Shown: positions 41,259 through 51,127, counted from the first letter of the stretch. The stretch is 64,000 nucleotides of DNA from Phyllobacteriaceae bacterium (GCA_024742765.1 JANSXT010000009.1:16586-80585); one strand, 5' to 3'. Numbers and translations are program-made. Notes: a model not told the origin generated them from the letters alone.

Positions 41259-44200
41259 ATGAAGATGACCGTTGAACGCCACGTGTTGCGCCGCATTTTG
41301 CTGGGCACCGCGTCGGGCGTTGCCATTGCTTTGACGATGACCGCGATGACGACCGATGAGGCACTGGCGCAGGAATGTACGGTCAATGGTGCACCCGATG
41401 CGGGTGGAACGGTGACGGGGACGGCCGGGGACGATACGATTGCGTGTACAAATGCGCCGACCAGCAAGTACAGCGACATTGTCGGCAACAATGGCAACGA
41501 CACGATCACGATCACCGACTCGTTCATCGACAACATCGCCGACGCCGATGTGCGCGCGGGCAGCGGCAACGACATCATCACCGTCACCGGCTCGACGATT
41601 GCCAGCGATGTCGACGGCGATCAGGACGACGACCAGATCACGGTCACCAATTCGTCGGTCGGCGATGACATTCGTGGCGAGGAAGGCAATGACACGATCA
41701 CCGTCAACGGCACGACCACTGTCGGAAGGGACATCAGCTCGGGCACCGGCGACGACATATTGAACCTCAATGGCGGGTCGGTGACGCGAGACGTCACGAC
41801 GTTTTCCGGCAACGATACGGTCAACATCAACGGCATTGCCATTGCCGGCGACGTCGATACCGGCACCGATGACGACACGGTGACGATGAACAGCGGTTCG
41901 GTTGGCGGCGACATCGACACAGGCGGCGGCGACGACACGGTCAATTTGGGCGGCGGCACGCTGACGGGCATCGTCGATCTGAACGTGGCCACCCCGACGG
42001 GCCAGGACACGGTCAACTTCACCGGCGGCACGACCACCATCAGCGGCATCGTGCAGACCACCAACCGCGGCGTGGTCAATTTCGCCACCGGTTCGACCGT
42101 CAACCTGACCGGCGCGCATCTGACCGGCGCCCAGCGCGACGTTGTCTCGCTTGGCGAAGACGCCGACCAGATGGACCTGATCGGCGTGACGCTGAACGCC
42201 AATGACGGTTCGGGCGGTTTCTGGAACCTCGATTTCGGCACCAGCGACGACACGATGACCATCGATGGCGGGTCGGTCGTCAATGCCAATATCGACATGG
42301 GTACCGGCGCTGATTCGCTGACCATTGGCAACGCTACCATCAACGGCCAGATTTCCGGCAGCGGCACGACGGGCGATGTCTTCAACATCAATCCGGGCGC
42401 CACGCTGAACGCCGGTATCGGCTCGGGCGATCTGTTCCTGGGCGACTTCGGCGACGACTTCAACATCAATGGCGGCACGATCAACCCGAACACTCTCGAT
42501 GCCTATACCGGCGTCCCGGCACGGCCGGACCGCTACTCGCTGTTTGCCGCCGGCGGCACCGACGAGGTCGGCCTGTTCGGCGGTACGATCAACGGCATCG
42601 TCAATCTGGGCGGCGGCGCCGACATTCTGGTGATCGACGCAGGCGGCGACGAGTTCACCAGCCGTCCGGACATGCCGGGCACGTCGGCCGCTCCGGGCCT
42701 GACGCCGGGCTCGGCGTTCGACGCGCTCGACATCTCCAACGCCCGGTTCGACGGCGATGCGGGTGCCGACGATGTGTTCGTTTTCGACCTGCCCGGCACG
42801 TCGAGCAACGATCTGGTCTTCAAGGATTTCGACGACGCTTATTTCTACGGACAGACTTTCTCGTTCGACAACACGCCCGACGGATCGGGACGCCAGCAGA
42901 ACTCGATCCAGGACGTCTATCTTTATTCGGACGCGACGGGCACGCCGACCACGCTGCAACAGTTCGACGGCGCGCTGGAGATCTTCTCGACGCCGACATC
43001 CAGCGTCTTCGGCGACATTATCATCGGCGCCAACAATGGCATCGACATGGTCGATGGCGTGGCGGACGACTCGATCACGGTCCGCAACCTCGATCTGGCG
43101 GCGAACAGCTTCGTGCGCTCGGATGTCAACATCTCCACGAGGGTGGCCGATACTGTGCGCGTCCAGTCCAACGTCAACCAACCCAATTCGGGCACGGTGA
43201 CGATCGATACGCGCATCATCCAGTCGGGCGCGGTCGATGCGACCGGTTCGGTGGCGATCATCGATGATCTGACCCGCGTGGACCCCGACACGCCGACCTC
43301 GGCTGCCGGCATTACGCCTTCGACAGTCTTCGTCTTCGCAAACGATCCCAGCGGTGTCGCGCGGACCTTCTTCCTGGTCGATGAGGGCGGCAGCTCCAAC
43401 GGCGTCTTCCTGCAGTGGGTGACACCGGTCAACAACACGACCATGGCGGCTCCGGCCGCCGCGGCCAGCGCCGGCGCGGCTGCGACCGGCGGCGCGGTGG
43501 GCGGCGTTGCCGGCACCGTGGTCGGCGCTGTCGTCGGCGGCATCGTCAGCGGCGCGGGACCCGCACCGGGCTCGACACCACGTTTGTCCGGCGATCCATT
43601 GATCATCGAGGCTCCGGACGATCCGGACCGTCCTGACATCATCGATCCCGAACGGCCGCGCGATGTCGTCGACACGCTGGATGATGACGGCCTGCGCGCA
43701 CGGCGGTCCTTCGCCGGCACCTGCCATGACAATATCTCGACCTGGGTCGATTTGTCCGCCGCCCGCATGGAGCGCGGCGCCACGGCCAGCGGCTCGGCCT
43801 TCGATGCCGACAGCTACGGCATCACGGTCGGTGCCGATGTCGACCTTGGCGGCTACGCACTTGATCGCTGCGACATGTGGCGGGTCGGCCTGTTTGGCAA
43901 TCTCGGCCGCACCGACGTGAGCGTGGCCGGTGGCTCGATGAGCGAGATCGGCAGTTGGCTGGCCGGTGTCTACACGTCGGCACGCTATGAGCAGTTCTAC
44001 GGCACAGCCATGGCGTTCTACGGCATGAACGACACGACCACCGTCAACACGACGTTGTTCAATGCCACCACCAATGAAGACAGCGCCACGGTCGGCGGTG
44101 CCGGCGCCGTCGGTGCCCTGTTCCAGGTCGCATCGAACCTTTATGTCGATCCGCGGATTTCCGGCCATTATCTGGAGATCAACGGCGATCCCTACAGCGA

Positions 44201-44525
44201 CCAGTTCGGCCTGCAATATGAGACCCACACGACCGCTGCGCGGGTCGAGGGCTCCATCGGCCTGATCTACAATGCGCTGAACCAGGCGGGCTTGCCGCTG
44301 AGCCTGGAATGGCGCGGCGGCATCGCCTGGGACCGCACGCAGAGCAAGACCGCCTCGCTGGGTGCCGTTTCCACCGCCACGCATGAAGAGGTGCTGTTCA
44401 ACACCTCGGTCAAGGTGACCACCAACGTCACCGAAACGTTCCGGGTCTATGGCCGGATCGGTGGCGAGTTCGGTGCCGACACGACATCGTTCAACGGCAA
44501 TGTCGGCTTCCGCGTGCGCTTCTGA
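41259..44525 (+). CDS. type Va autotransporter with RTX-like repeats
   Basis: ATG 41259 gives 1088 residues. A signal peptide ends at about residue 38 (DEALA before QE). The passenger, about 39-725, contains around 14 repeats at about residues 65-460 of the type GxGDDTVxxxGG (GNDTITITD, GTGDDILNLNGG, GTDDDTVTMNSG, GGGDDTVNLGGG), resembling RTX calcium-binding repeats or pertactin-like beta-helix turns. An Ala/Gly-rich glycine-zipper-like stretch (about 729-765) and a Pro/Asp-rich linker precede a beta-barrel (about 820-1088) ending GFRVRF, as autotransporter barrels do. It is probably surface-exposed and adhesive. It stands alone with its own terminator. Confidence 0.85.
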   Translation: MKMTVERHVLRRILLGTASGVAIALTMTAMTTDEALAQECTVNGAPDAGGTVTGTAGDDTIACTNAPTSKYSDIVGNNGNDTITITDSFIDNIADADVRAGSGNDIITVTGSTIASDVDGDQDDDQITVTNSSVGDDIRGEEGNDTITVNGTTTVGRDISSGTGDDILNLNGGSVTRDVTTFSGNDTVNINGIAIAGDVDTGTDDDTVTMNSGSVGGDIDTGGGDDTVNLGGGTLTGIVDLNVATPTGQDTVNFTGGTTTISGIVQTTNRGVVNFATGSTVNLTGAHLTGAQRDVVSLGEDADQMDLIGVTLNANDGSGGFWNLDFGTSDDTMTIDGGSVVNANIDMGTGADSLTIGNATINGQISGSGTTGDVFNINPGATLNAGIGSGDLFLGDFGDDFNINGGTINPNTLDAYTGVPARPDRYSLFAAGGTDEVGLFGGTINGIVNLGGGADILVIDAGGDEFTSRPDMPGTSAAPGLTPGSAFDALDISNARFDGDAGADDVFVFDLPGTSSNDLVFKDFDDAYFYGQTFSFDNTPDGSGRQQNSIQDVYLYSDATGTPTTLQQFDGALEIFSTPTSSVFGDIIIGANNGIDMVDGVADDSITVRNLDLAANSFVRSDVNISTRVADTVRVQSNVNQPNSGTVTIDTRIIQSGAVDATGSVAIIDDLTRVDPDTPTSAAGITPSTVFVFANDPSGVARTFFLVDEGGSSNGVFLQWVTPVNNTTMAAPAAAASAGAAATGGAVGGVAGTVVGAVVGGIVSGAGPAPGSTPRLSGDPLIIEAPDDPDRPDIIDPERPRDVVDTLDDDGLRARRSFAGTCHDNISTWVDLSAARMERGATASGSAFDADSYGITVGADVDLGGYALDRCDMWRVGLFGNLGRTDVSVAGGSMSEIGSWLAGVYTSARYEQFYGTAMAFYGMNDTTTVNTTLFNATTNEDSATVGGAGAVGALFQVASNLYVDPRISGHYLEINGDPYSDQFGLQYETHTTAARVEGSIGLIYNALNQAGLPLSLEWRGGIAWDRTQSKTASLGAVSTATHEEVLFNTSVKVTTNVTETFRVYGRIGGEFGADTTSFNGNVGFRVRF

Positions 44526-44559
44526 ACGCGCGTTGCAGACCGCCGAACACCGAGATCGG

Positions 44560-44584
44560 GAGCCGTCCTTCGGGGCGGCTCTTT
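44560..44584 (+). terminator. rho-independent terminator after the autotransporter
   Basis: GAGCCGTCC (44560-44568) pairs with GGGCGGCTC (44573-44581, one G-T pair) around a TTCG tetraloop and is followed by TTTCGCGTTTTGC. It lies 34 nt after the stop codon. Confidence 0.75.
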
Positions 44585-44642
44585 CGCGTTTTGCGCGTCC
44601 GCTGTCGCGGCCAATGCGGGGCCGGGTGGATCGAGCCGGTCG

Positions 44643-45815
44643 TCAGCTGGCCAGACGGTCGGCCAGCTTCGCGATGGTGGCTTTGTCGACATTGGCAAAG
44701 GCGATGCGCAGATAGTCATCGAGGCCATCGCCAAAACAGGCGCCCGGGATCGTCAGGACGCCGGTGTCGCGCGCCAGGCGTCGTGCGGCCTCGGTCGATG
44801 TCAGCTTGCCGAACGGATGGCGCACGAAGGCAAAATAGGCGCCGATCGCACCGATCGACCAGCCGGCCCTTTGTGCCAACGCGGCCTGAAGCGCTGTCGC
44901 GCGCTCGGCGATCACCTGACGGTTGGCCTCGCGCCATTCGCCCAAAGCCGGAATGGCGCGCACCACCGCCGCCTGGGGTGCTCTGGGCGCACAAATCTGC
45001 AGATTGTCCATCACCTTGGCGATCTGGGCGATGACCGGCGCGCCGCCGGTGACCGCGCCGAGGCGATGGCCGGGGATACAGAAGCTCTTGGAGAAGCTGT
45101 AAAGCCCGATCAGCGTGTCACGCCATTGCGGCTGCGCAAACAGGCCATGCGGCGCGCCGGAACCGGGCGGCAGAAAGTCCCGATAGGTCTCGTCGATGAT
45201 CAGCCATACGCCGCGCCTGCGGCAGATGGCATAAATCTCGGCGAGCAGGTCGGGCGGGTAGACCGCGCCGGTCGGATTGTTCGGCGTGACGATGGCGAGC
45301 GCGCGCACGCGTTCATCGATCGCATCGGCGATTTTGGCCGGATCGGGCAGGAAGCGGTTGGCCGGATCGCAGGTGACGGTCCTGGTCGCAATGCCCAGCA
45401 TGGCGAGCGTCGTCGCCTGGTTGAAATAGTTCGGATTGGTCAACAGCACCATGTCGCCGGGACCCGCCAGCGCCATGGCGGCGGCGAAGAAGGCCTGGTT
45501 GCAGCCGGCGGTGATATGGATGTCGGCCGGCGTGATGTCGGCGCCGTAAATGGCGCCGGACCATTTGGCATAGGCGGACCGCAGCGCCGGTTCGCCCTCG
45601 ATATCACCGTAGCCGGCGTAGGCGGGAGAAGCCGCCATCTCGCCGAGCCAGGCCAGCAGGTCCGGATGCGGCGGATAGCCGGGAACGGCCTGTGACATGT
45701 CGATTAGCGGACCCAGCGCGCCGTCATAATCGCGCGCCCAGCCCATCACTTCGGGAATGGGCGGCGGCGCAATGTCGGCAACGAGCGGATTGAAGGGCGG
45801 GTGGTTCATCATCAT
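44643..45815 (-). CDS. class I/II pyridoxal-phosphate aminotransferase
   Basis: This 390-residue fold-type-I aminotransferase starts at one of three consecutive ATGs (45815, 45812 or 45809). Visible motifs are ITAGCNQAFFAAAMALAGPGD, NNPTGAVYPPDLL, LIIDETYRDF with the PLP-contacting Asp/Tyr and the PLP lysine in LYSFSKSFCIPGHRLG. The donor could be an amino acid such as arginine or aspartate, or a diamine; the sequence does not say. It lies 20 nt downstream of the LysR gene on the same strand and next to the ureohydrolase and Pot-type importer, so a role in that catabolism is likely. Confidence 0.87.
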   Translation of the reverse strand: MMMNHPPFNPLVADIAPPPIPEVMGWARDYDGALGPLIDMSQAVPGYPPHPDLLAWLGEMAASPAYAGYGDIEGEPALRSAYAKWSGAIYGADITPADIHITAGCNQAFFAAAMALAGPGDMVLLTNPNYFNQATTLAMLGIATRTVTCDPANRFLPDPAKIADAIDERVRALAIVTPNNPTGAVYPPDLLAEIYAICRRRGVWLIIDETYRDFLPPGSGAPHGLFAQPQWRDTLIGLYSFSKSFCIPGHRLGAVTGGAPVIAQIAKVMDNLQICAPRAPQAAVVRAIPALGEWREANRQVIAERATALQAALAQRAGWSIGAIGAYFAFVRHPFGKLTSTEAARRLARDTGVLTIPGACFGDGLDDYLRIAFANVDKATIAKLADRLAS

Positions 45816-45835
45816 GTCCGGAAGGGGCGGCCGTT

Positions 45836-46840
45836 TCACAGGCGTTTGCGGGCCGTCTGGCGAACCCGCTTGGCGTTGGCGGGCGCACTGCCCGTACGGC
45901 TGCCGGCGTTTCTGCGCAAGGCCCGGCGCGCGACGAGATGCGGTTCGACGCGTGCATCGGGCTCTTCGATCTGCTCGGTGAGCCAGGTAATGAACATCTC
46001 GACGATCGGGGCGGCGCGTACATCGTTGCGGCAGGCCAGGAAAAAGCTGTGCGTCGCAGGCACGGCAAGATTGAGCGGCGCCACCAACTGGCCCTTGTTG
46101 AGCATGCCGGCGACGGTCAGACTGTCGCCCAGTGCCACGCCATGGCCGGCGAGCGCCGCCTCCATCGCGAGGCGCGCATCGCTCATGAAATGGTGTGCGC
46201 CGCGTTCCAGATCGAGCGCATCGGCGGCGGTCAGCCAGGTCCGCCATTCCATACCGTCGTCGGCGTGCAGGATGGTGTGCTTGGCGATATCGCGAACCGA
46301 CCGGACCGGATGATTGTTGAGCAGGGACGGGCTGACCACGGGAAACAGGTTCAACCGCGTCCAGAGCTTGACCCAACAGTCGGGCCAGCCGCCATCGCCA
46401 TAAAGGATCGCGATGTCGATATCCGGGTTCTGGATCTGGTTTGCATCATTGCCGGCATGCACGCTCAGGCGCACCTGCGGGAAACGGGCGGTGAAATCGG
46501 TCAGGCGAGGGATCAGCCAGAGCGACAAAAGCGCCGGCACGCAGGAAATCGACAGGCTGCCCGAGCTTGTCGGCCGGGTCATCCGCGTCGTCGCCGCTGC
46601 AATCTCGTCGAGGGCCGAGGAGACGGACGGCAGCAGCTCGGCGCCATGCTCAGTCAGTTCGAGCTGGCGCCCCCGGCGCTGAAACAGGGCCACACCGAGC
46701 CAGGCTTCCAGCGCCTTGATCTGGTGGCTGACCGCGCCATGGGTCACCGACAGTTCCTGCGCGGCCTTGGTCAGCGACCGGTTGCGGGCGGCCGCCTCGA
46801 AGGCGCGGAGCGGATTGAGCGGCGGCAGGCGGCGTTTCAT
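45836..46840 (-). CDS. LysR-family regulator, GcvA-like
   Basis: This 334-residue LysR regulator has an N-terminal winged HTH (LNPLRAFEAAARNRSLTKAAQELSVTHGAVSHQIKALE, split at the recognition helix AVSHQIKALEAWLG) typical of GcvA-type members, and a substrate-binding domain (SLSISCVPALLSLWLIPRL, IAILYGDGGWPD). The C-terminus has an arginine-rich tail. It is divergent from the ureohydrolase gene across a 117-nt AT-rich gap and precedes the aminotransferase, so both sides are probable targets. Confidence 0.9.
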   Translation of the reverse strand: MKRRLPPLNPLRAFEAAARNRSLTKAAQELSVTHGAVSHQIKALEAWLGVALFQRRGRQLELTEHGAELLPSVSSALDEIAAATTRMTRPTSSGSLSISCVPALLSLWLIPRLTDFTARFPQVRLSVHAGNDANQIQNPDIDIAILYGDGGWPDCWVKLWTRLNLFPVVSPSLLNNHPVRSVRDIAKHTILHADDGMEWRTWLTAADALDLERGAHHFMSDARLAMEAALAGHGVALGDSLTVAGMLNKGQLVAPLNLAVPATHSFFLACRNDVRAAPIVEMFITWLTEQIEEPDARVEPHLVARRALRRNAGSRTGSAPANAKRVRQTARKRL

Positions 46841-46957
46841 GGCATGCCATTCATATGAGAAATTTTCACAAAAAACTCTCTAACAATATCAATTGATTTT
46901 TCAAAGGACGCTTGCGACGCTTTCCGTCTGGGCGACGAAGAAACGGGCGGATGCGGC
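46841..46957. promoter_or_regulatory. divergent promoter region LysR/ureohydrolase
   Basis: This 117-nt AT-rich gap contains the perfect palindrome ATCAATTGAT (46888-46897) and a TTTTCACAAAAAAC run. It must hold both divergent promoters. The palindrome is a candidate LysR site, though not the classical T-N11-A form. Confidence 0.45.
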
Positions 46958-48013
46958 ATGGACGACAAGAAGCTGCAGGGGTTGCGCGACAAGTATGGGC
47001 AAGCCCATGGCGGAGAGATCCATGATCCCGCCCTTCGCGCCGTCGCCGACAGGATCTTTTCGGAGGACGGCACGCGCCTTGCGCCCTATGCCGGATTGCC
47101 GACGCTTCTCGATGCGCCATACCGGCCGATCGATGCCAATGCGCCCGACTTGTCGGAGCTTCAGGTCGCCCTGTTCGGCGTGCCGATGGACCTTGGCGTG
47201 ACCAACCGGAACGGATCGCGGTTCGGGCCGAGGGCGTTGCGCGCGATCGAGCGGATCGGTCCCTACAATCATGTGCTCGGAACGGCGCCCGTGTTCGAAC
47301 TGGCCGTCGCCGATATTGGGGACGTGCCGTTTGGCAGCCGCTTCCGGCTCGAACAGAGCCATGACGACATCGAGCGCTATGTCGATGCGATCGTGGCGGC
47401 GGGCGTTGCGCCGCTTGCCGCAGGCGGTGATCACTCAATCAGTCATCCGATCCTCAAATCGGTGGGCCGCGACCGCCCGGTCGGCATGATCCATATTGAT
47501 GCCCATTGCGACACGGGCGGGGCGTTCGACGGCACCAAGTTCCACCATGGCGGGCCGTTCCGCAACGCGGTGCTGGACGGCGTTCTCGATCCCGAGCGGA
47601 CGATCCAGATCGGCATTCGGGGTTCGGCGGAATATTTGTGGGAGTTTTCGGCCGAAAGCGGCATGGGCGTGATCCACGCCGAGGAGGTGCCGCAGCTGGG
47701 CATCGCCGAAGTCGCCCGTCGGGCGCTTGAGACGGTCGGTGACGGGCCGGTCTATCTGTCGTTTGACATCGACTCCATCGACCCGGCCTTCGCGCCCGGA
47801 ACGGGAACGCCGGAAGTGGGCGGTCTGACGACGCGCGAGGTTCTTGAATTGCTGCGCGCGCTCAAGGGTGTCAATCTGGTCGGCGGCGACGTGGTCGAGG
47901 TCGCACCGCAATATGACGCGACGACCAACACGGCGCATGCGGGCGCGCAGGTGTTGTTCGAGATATTGAGCCTGATGGTGTTCAGCCCGGCCATCGGCGC
48001 CAAAAGCACATAG
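46958..48013 (+). CDS. ureohydrolase (agmatinase/guanidinobutyrase type)
   Basis: This 351-residue arginase-superfamily enzyme has all manganese-site motifs: GGDHSIS, MIHIDAHCDTGG, and SFDIDSIDPAFAPGTGTPEVGGL, then VEVAPQYD. It hydrolyses a guanidino compound to an amine and urea. An N-terminal extension (about 60 residues, KYGQAHGGEIHDPALRAVADRIF) is found in some alphaproteobacterial agmatinase-like proteins. Agmatine, guanidinobutyrate, guanidinopropionate or a related compound could be the substrate. It leads a plus-strand gene set with a Pot-type importer, and gabT/gabD lie further down, which favours guanidinobutyrate to GABA. Confidence 0.88.
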   Translation: MDDKKLQGLRDKYGQAHGGEIHDPALRAVADRIFSEDGTRLAPYAGLPTLLDAPYRPIDANAPDLSELQVALFGVPMDLGVTNRNGSRFGPRALRAIERIGPYNHVLGTAPVFELAVADIGDVPFGSRFRLEQSHDDIERYVDAIVAAGVAPLAAGGDHSISHPILKSVGRDRPVGMIHIDAHCDTGGAFDGTKFHHGGPFRNAVLDGVLDPERTIQIGIRGSAEYLWEFSAESGMGVIHAEEVPQLGIAEVARRALETVGDGPVYLSFDIDSIDPAFAPGTGTPEVGGLTTREVLELLRALKGVNLVGGDVVEVAPQYDATTNTAHAGAQVLFEILSLMVFSPAIGAKST

Positions 48014-48083
48014 ACGGGATTGACGGGCCTTGCGTCGGCGGACATCCAACCGCCGGGCGCTCAAACGCACAAGGGAGATGATG

Positions 48084-49172
48084 ATGACTGAATTGTTCAA
48101 GAAGGCGATGCGCCGGCGCACGGTGCTAGGCGGTGCGGCGGCGATGGCCGGTACGCTTTCCATGCCATCCATCCTGCGGGCCCAGGACCGCTCGCTGAAG
48201 GTTGGTGTCTATGGCGGCTACTTCAAGGATTCCTTCGACGCCAACATTTTCCCGGTCTTCACCGAGGAGACCGGCATTGCCGTTGAATCGGTGGCCGAGC
48301 CGACGGGCGAAGCCTGGCTGGTGCAGCTCGAGCAGGCGGCCCGCGCGGGCCGCGCGCCGGCGGACGTGTCCATGATGGCGCAGACGCCGACGCGCCGCGG
48401 CATGACCACCGATCTGTGGGCGCCGCTCGACCCGGCGCGCATTTCCAATTTCGACGATCTGCTGCCGACTTTCGTCGCCGAATATCCCGACGGGCGGCTG
48501 GCGGGCGTTGGCGCCGTTGCCTGGTACATCACGCTCGTCACCAACACCGAAACCTATCCCGAGGCGCCGGAAAGCTGGATGGCGCTTTGGGACGAGGCCA
48601 ATGCCGACAAGCTCGGCCTTCTGGCGCTTGTCTCCAATTCGTTCCTGCTCGAAGTGACGGCCAAGACCCACATGGGCGGCACCAATGCGCTGGACACCGA
48701 AGAGGGCCAGTTGGCCGCCTTCGAAAAGCTCGCCGAGCTCAAGCCGAATGTGCGGTTGTGGTACCGCGACGAGGCGCAGTTCGAGCAGGCGCTCAAGTCG
48801 GGCGAGATCCCGATGGGGCAGTACTATCACGATGTGACCGGCCTTGCTGCCGCCGATGGCCATCCGGTTCGGTCGACCTTCCCCAAGGAGGGCGGCATTC
48901 TGGATTCGGGCAATTGGTGCCTGTCGCGCGCGTCTGAGAAGTCGGACGAAGCGCATGTCTTCATCGACTTCATGAGCCGGCCGGAAACCCAGGGAATGCT
49001 GTCGCGCAAGGTGGGCACCGCGCCGACGCTTGCAAGGAGCGTGCTGGACCTGACCGAAGAGGAGTTCTCGGCCGTGTCGTCGGAGATCGATCCGATCGTG
49101 CCGCGCTACGATCTCTACATGGAGAAGGGCGACTGGCTGAACCAGAAATGGACCGAGCTGATCGTCGGCTGA
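48084..49172 (+). CDS. Pot-type ABC transporter substrate-binding protein
   Basis: Three consecutive ATGs (48078, 48081, 48084) follow AAGGGAG; the last gives 362 residues. The N-terminus MRRRTVLGGAAAMAGTLSMP looks like a twin-arginine (Tat) signal, with cleavage near ILRAQD. The rest is a PotD/AfuA-type bacterial extracellular solute-binding domain (FTEETGIAVESVAEPTGEAW, EQALKSGEIPMGQYYHDVTG). Polyamines, opines or guanidino compounds are the usual ligands of this class. The ureohydrolase gene ends 70 nt upstream. Confidence 0.86.
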   Translation: MTELFKKAMRRRTVLGGAAAMAGTLSMPSILRAQDRSLKVGVYGGYFKDSFDANIFPVFTEETGIAVESVAEPTGEAWLVQLEQAARAGRAPADVSMMAQTPTRRGMTTDLWAPLDPARISNFDDLLPTFVAEYPDGRLAGVGAVAWYITLVTNTETYPEAPESWMALWDEANADKLGLLALVSNSFLLEVTAKTHMGGTNALDTEEGQLAAFEKLAELKPNVRLWYRDEAQFEQALKSGEIPMGQYYHDVTGLAAADGHPVRSTFPKEGGILDSGNWCLSRASEKSDEAHVFIDFMSRPETQGMLSRKVGTAPTLARSVLDLTEEEFSAVSSEIDPIVPRYDLYMEKGDWLNQKWTELIVG

Positions 49173-49241
49173 TCCGCCATCCTGCCCCGCCGCCGCGCAA
49201 TGCAGCGGCGGGGCCAATCTATCATGTGTGCAGGGGGCGCC

Positions 49242-50276
49242 ATGTCGGGCCTTGAACTGCGGGACGTGACCAAACGGTTTGGCACGTTCACGGCGGTCGA
49301 CAGCATCAATCTGGACGTTCCCGACGGCACGTTCGTGTGCCTCTTGGGCCCGTCCGGCTGTGGCAAAACTACGCTTTTGCGCATGATCGCCGGGCTCGAG
49401 GAACCCAGCGAAGGCTTCATCCTGATCGATGGCGCGGACATGACCCCCGTGCCCACGCACAAGCGCAATCTGGGCATGGTGTTCCAGTCGCTGGCGCTGT
49501 TTCCGCATCTCAATGTCGGCGAGAACATCGCCTATCCGCTGCGCATTCGCGGCGTCGATGCGGCCAGGCAGAAGGCGCGCGTGGACGAATTGCTGGAGCT
49601 GATCCATCTGCCCGGCTATGCCGAGCGCGGCATTTCGCAATTGTCGGGTGGCCAGCGCCAGCGCGTCGCCATCGCCCGGGCCCTTGCCCTGTCGCCGAAA
49701 CTGTTCCTGCTCGATGAGCCGCTCTCGGCGCTCGACGCCAAGCTGCGCGAAGCCATGCAGGTCGAGTTGCGCCAGTTGCAGCAGCAATTGGGCATCACGA
49801 CGATCGTCGTCACCCACGACCAGCGCGAGGCGATGACGATGGCTGACCTGGTTGTCGTGATGGGCGAAGCGCGCATCCGCCAGGCGGCGGCGCCCGTCGA
49901 GATCTACCGGCAGCCCGCCGATGCGTTTGTCGCCGACTTCATCGGGTCGACCAATCTGCTCGATTTTGCCGCCGACAGCACCGGCCGCATTGAGGTGCTC
50001 GGCGGCGCGATTGCCGGCCTTGAGGCGCCCGACGGGCTGGGGCAGGGGCGCATCTCGATCCGGCCCGAGGACGTGCATTTGGTCGCACCGGGCGAGGGCC
50101 ATGACGGCACCGTGACCTTTGTGCGCGATCTGGGCGGGACCATCGAGACGTTCGTCGATGTGGGCGGCAGCACAATCGTCGCCGTGACGACCCCGCGCGA
50201 CCGGACGGGCATCAAGGCCGGCGACAAGGTCGGCGTCGTCTTCCCGCCTGAGGCCTGCGTGGTGCTCGCCCGATGA
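49242..50276 (+). CDS. Pot-type ABC transporter ATP-binding protein
   Basis: ATG 49242 gives 344 residues. Walker A is GPSGCGKTTLLRMIAG, signature [15 protein letters not shown], Walker B LFLLDEPLSALDAKLR, and a TOBE domain (ISIRPEDVHLVAPGEG) closes the protein as in PotA. It energises import by the adjacent permeases. It overlaps permease 1 by 4 nt. Confidence 0.92.
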   Translation: MSGLELRDVTKRFGTFTAVDSINLDVPDGTFVCLLGPSGCGKTTLLRMIAGLEEPSEGFILIDGADMTPVPTHKRNLGMVFQSLALFPHLNVGENIAYPLRIRGVDAARQKARVDELLELIHLPGYAERGISQLSGGQRQRVAIARALALSPKLFLLDEPLSALDAKLREAMQVELRQLQQQLGITTIVVTHDQREAMTMADLVVVMGEARIRQAAAPVEIYRQPADAFVADFIGSTNLLDFAADSTGRIEVLGGAIAGLEAPDGLGQGRISIRPEDVHLVAPGEGHDGTVTFVRDLGGTIETFVDVGGSTIVAVTTPRDRTGIKAGDKVGVVFPPEACVVLAR

Positions 50277-51127
50277 GGCGTGAACCGCCGCGAAGCGCCG
50301 CCGACTACGCGCCGATTGTCTTTCCGGGCGTGATGCTGCTGGTCTTTTTCGTGATCCCGTTTTCGATCATGTTCGCGGTCAGTTTCTTCAGGCGCAATCC
50401 GGCGGGCTTTTATTCGCCCGATTTCGTCTTCGACAATTATGCGCGCTTTCTGACGCCTTTCTTCGGAACGGTGCTGGGCTTTTCGCTGCTTCTGGCGATC
50501 CTGGTGGCCATCATCTGCGTCGCGGTCTCGGTGCCGTTCACCGTGCTTCTGGCGCGCGCCTCGCGCCGGGCGCAGACGCTGTGGCTCGTCGCGCTCCTGT
50601 CGGTCCTGTCGCTCTCCGAAGTGATCATCGGCTTTTCCTGGTCGACGCTTCTGTCGCGGACGGCGGGCATCACCAACCTCTTCGTCGCGATCGGGCTTAT
50701 GGAGGAACCGCGCGCGCTTTTGCCCGGCTTTGGCGCGGTTTTGACCGGCATGGTCTATCAGGCGCTGCCCTATACGATTCTGATCCTTTACCCGGCGATC
50801 GTCCGGCTCGATCCGACGCTGATGGAAGCCGCCCGGACGCTCGGCGCCTCGCCGGTCAGGGCGTTCTTCAACGTGGTGGTTCCGGCCATGCGCAACACGA
50901 TCGTCGCGACGCTGATCATGGTGTTCGTCTTCGCGCTCGGCTCCTATCTGCTGCCGCAGATCCTGGGACGGCCGCGGCACTGGACGCTGTCGGTGCTGAT
51001 CACCGATCAGGCGATCCTGCAATCGAATATGCCGTTTGCCGCGGCGATGGCGGTGTTCCTGGTCCTCATTTCGCTTGCACTGGTCGGCCTCACCGTGATG
51101 GCCGGTGGCCGAAGGGACGCGTCATGA
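50273..51127 (+). CDS. Pot-type ABC transporter permease, PotB-like
   Basis: This 284-residue inner-membrane permease has about six helices and the EAA loop MEAARTLGASPVRAFFNVVVPAM. The layout (long first periplasmic loop, LPQILGRPRHWTLSVLI near the end) is that of PotB/PotH proteins. It overlaps genes on both sides by 4 nt, so it is tightly coupled to the ATPase and second permease. Confidence 0.9.
   Translation: MRREPPRSAADYAPIVFPGVMLLVFFVIPFSIMFAVSFFRRNPAGFYSPDFVFDNYARFLTPFFGTVLGFSLLLAILVAIICVAVSVPFTVLLARASRRAQTLWLVALLSVLSLSEVIIGFSWSTLLSRTAGITNLFVAIGLMEEPRALLPGFGAVLTGMVYQALPYTILILYPAIVRLDPTLMEAARTLGASPVRAFFNVVVPAMRNTIVATLIMVFVFALGSYLLPQILGRPRHWTLSVLITDQAILQSNMPFAAAMAVFLVLISLALVGLTVMAGGRRDAS

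Noticed and set aside
41490..42640. Tandem DNA repeat array or CRISPR in the autotransporter gene
   Set aside because: The periodicity is at the protein level (GDDT-type repeats) inside one open frame; DNA copies are divergent and there are no constant repeats with spacers.
41229..44384. 1051-codon minus-strand frame opposite the autotransporter
   Set aside because: Long antisense frames are expected opposite Asp/Gly-repeat-rich, GC-rich genes; the plus strand has signal peptide and barrel.
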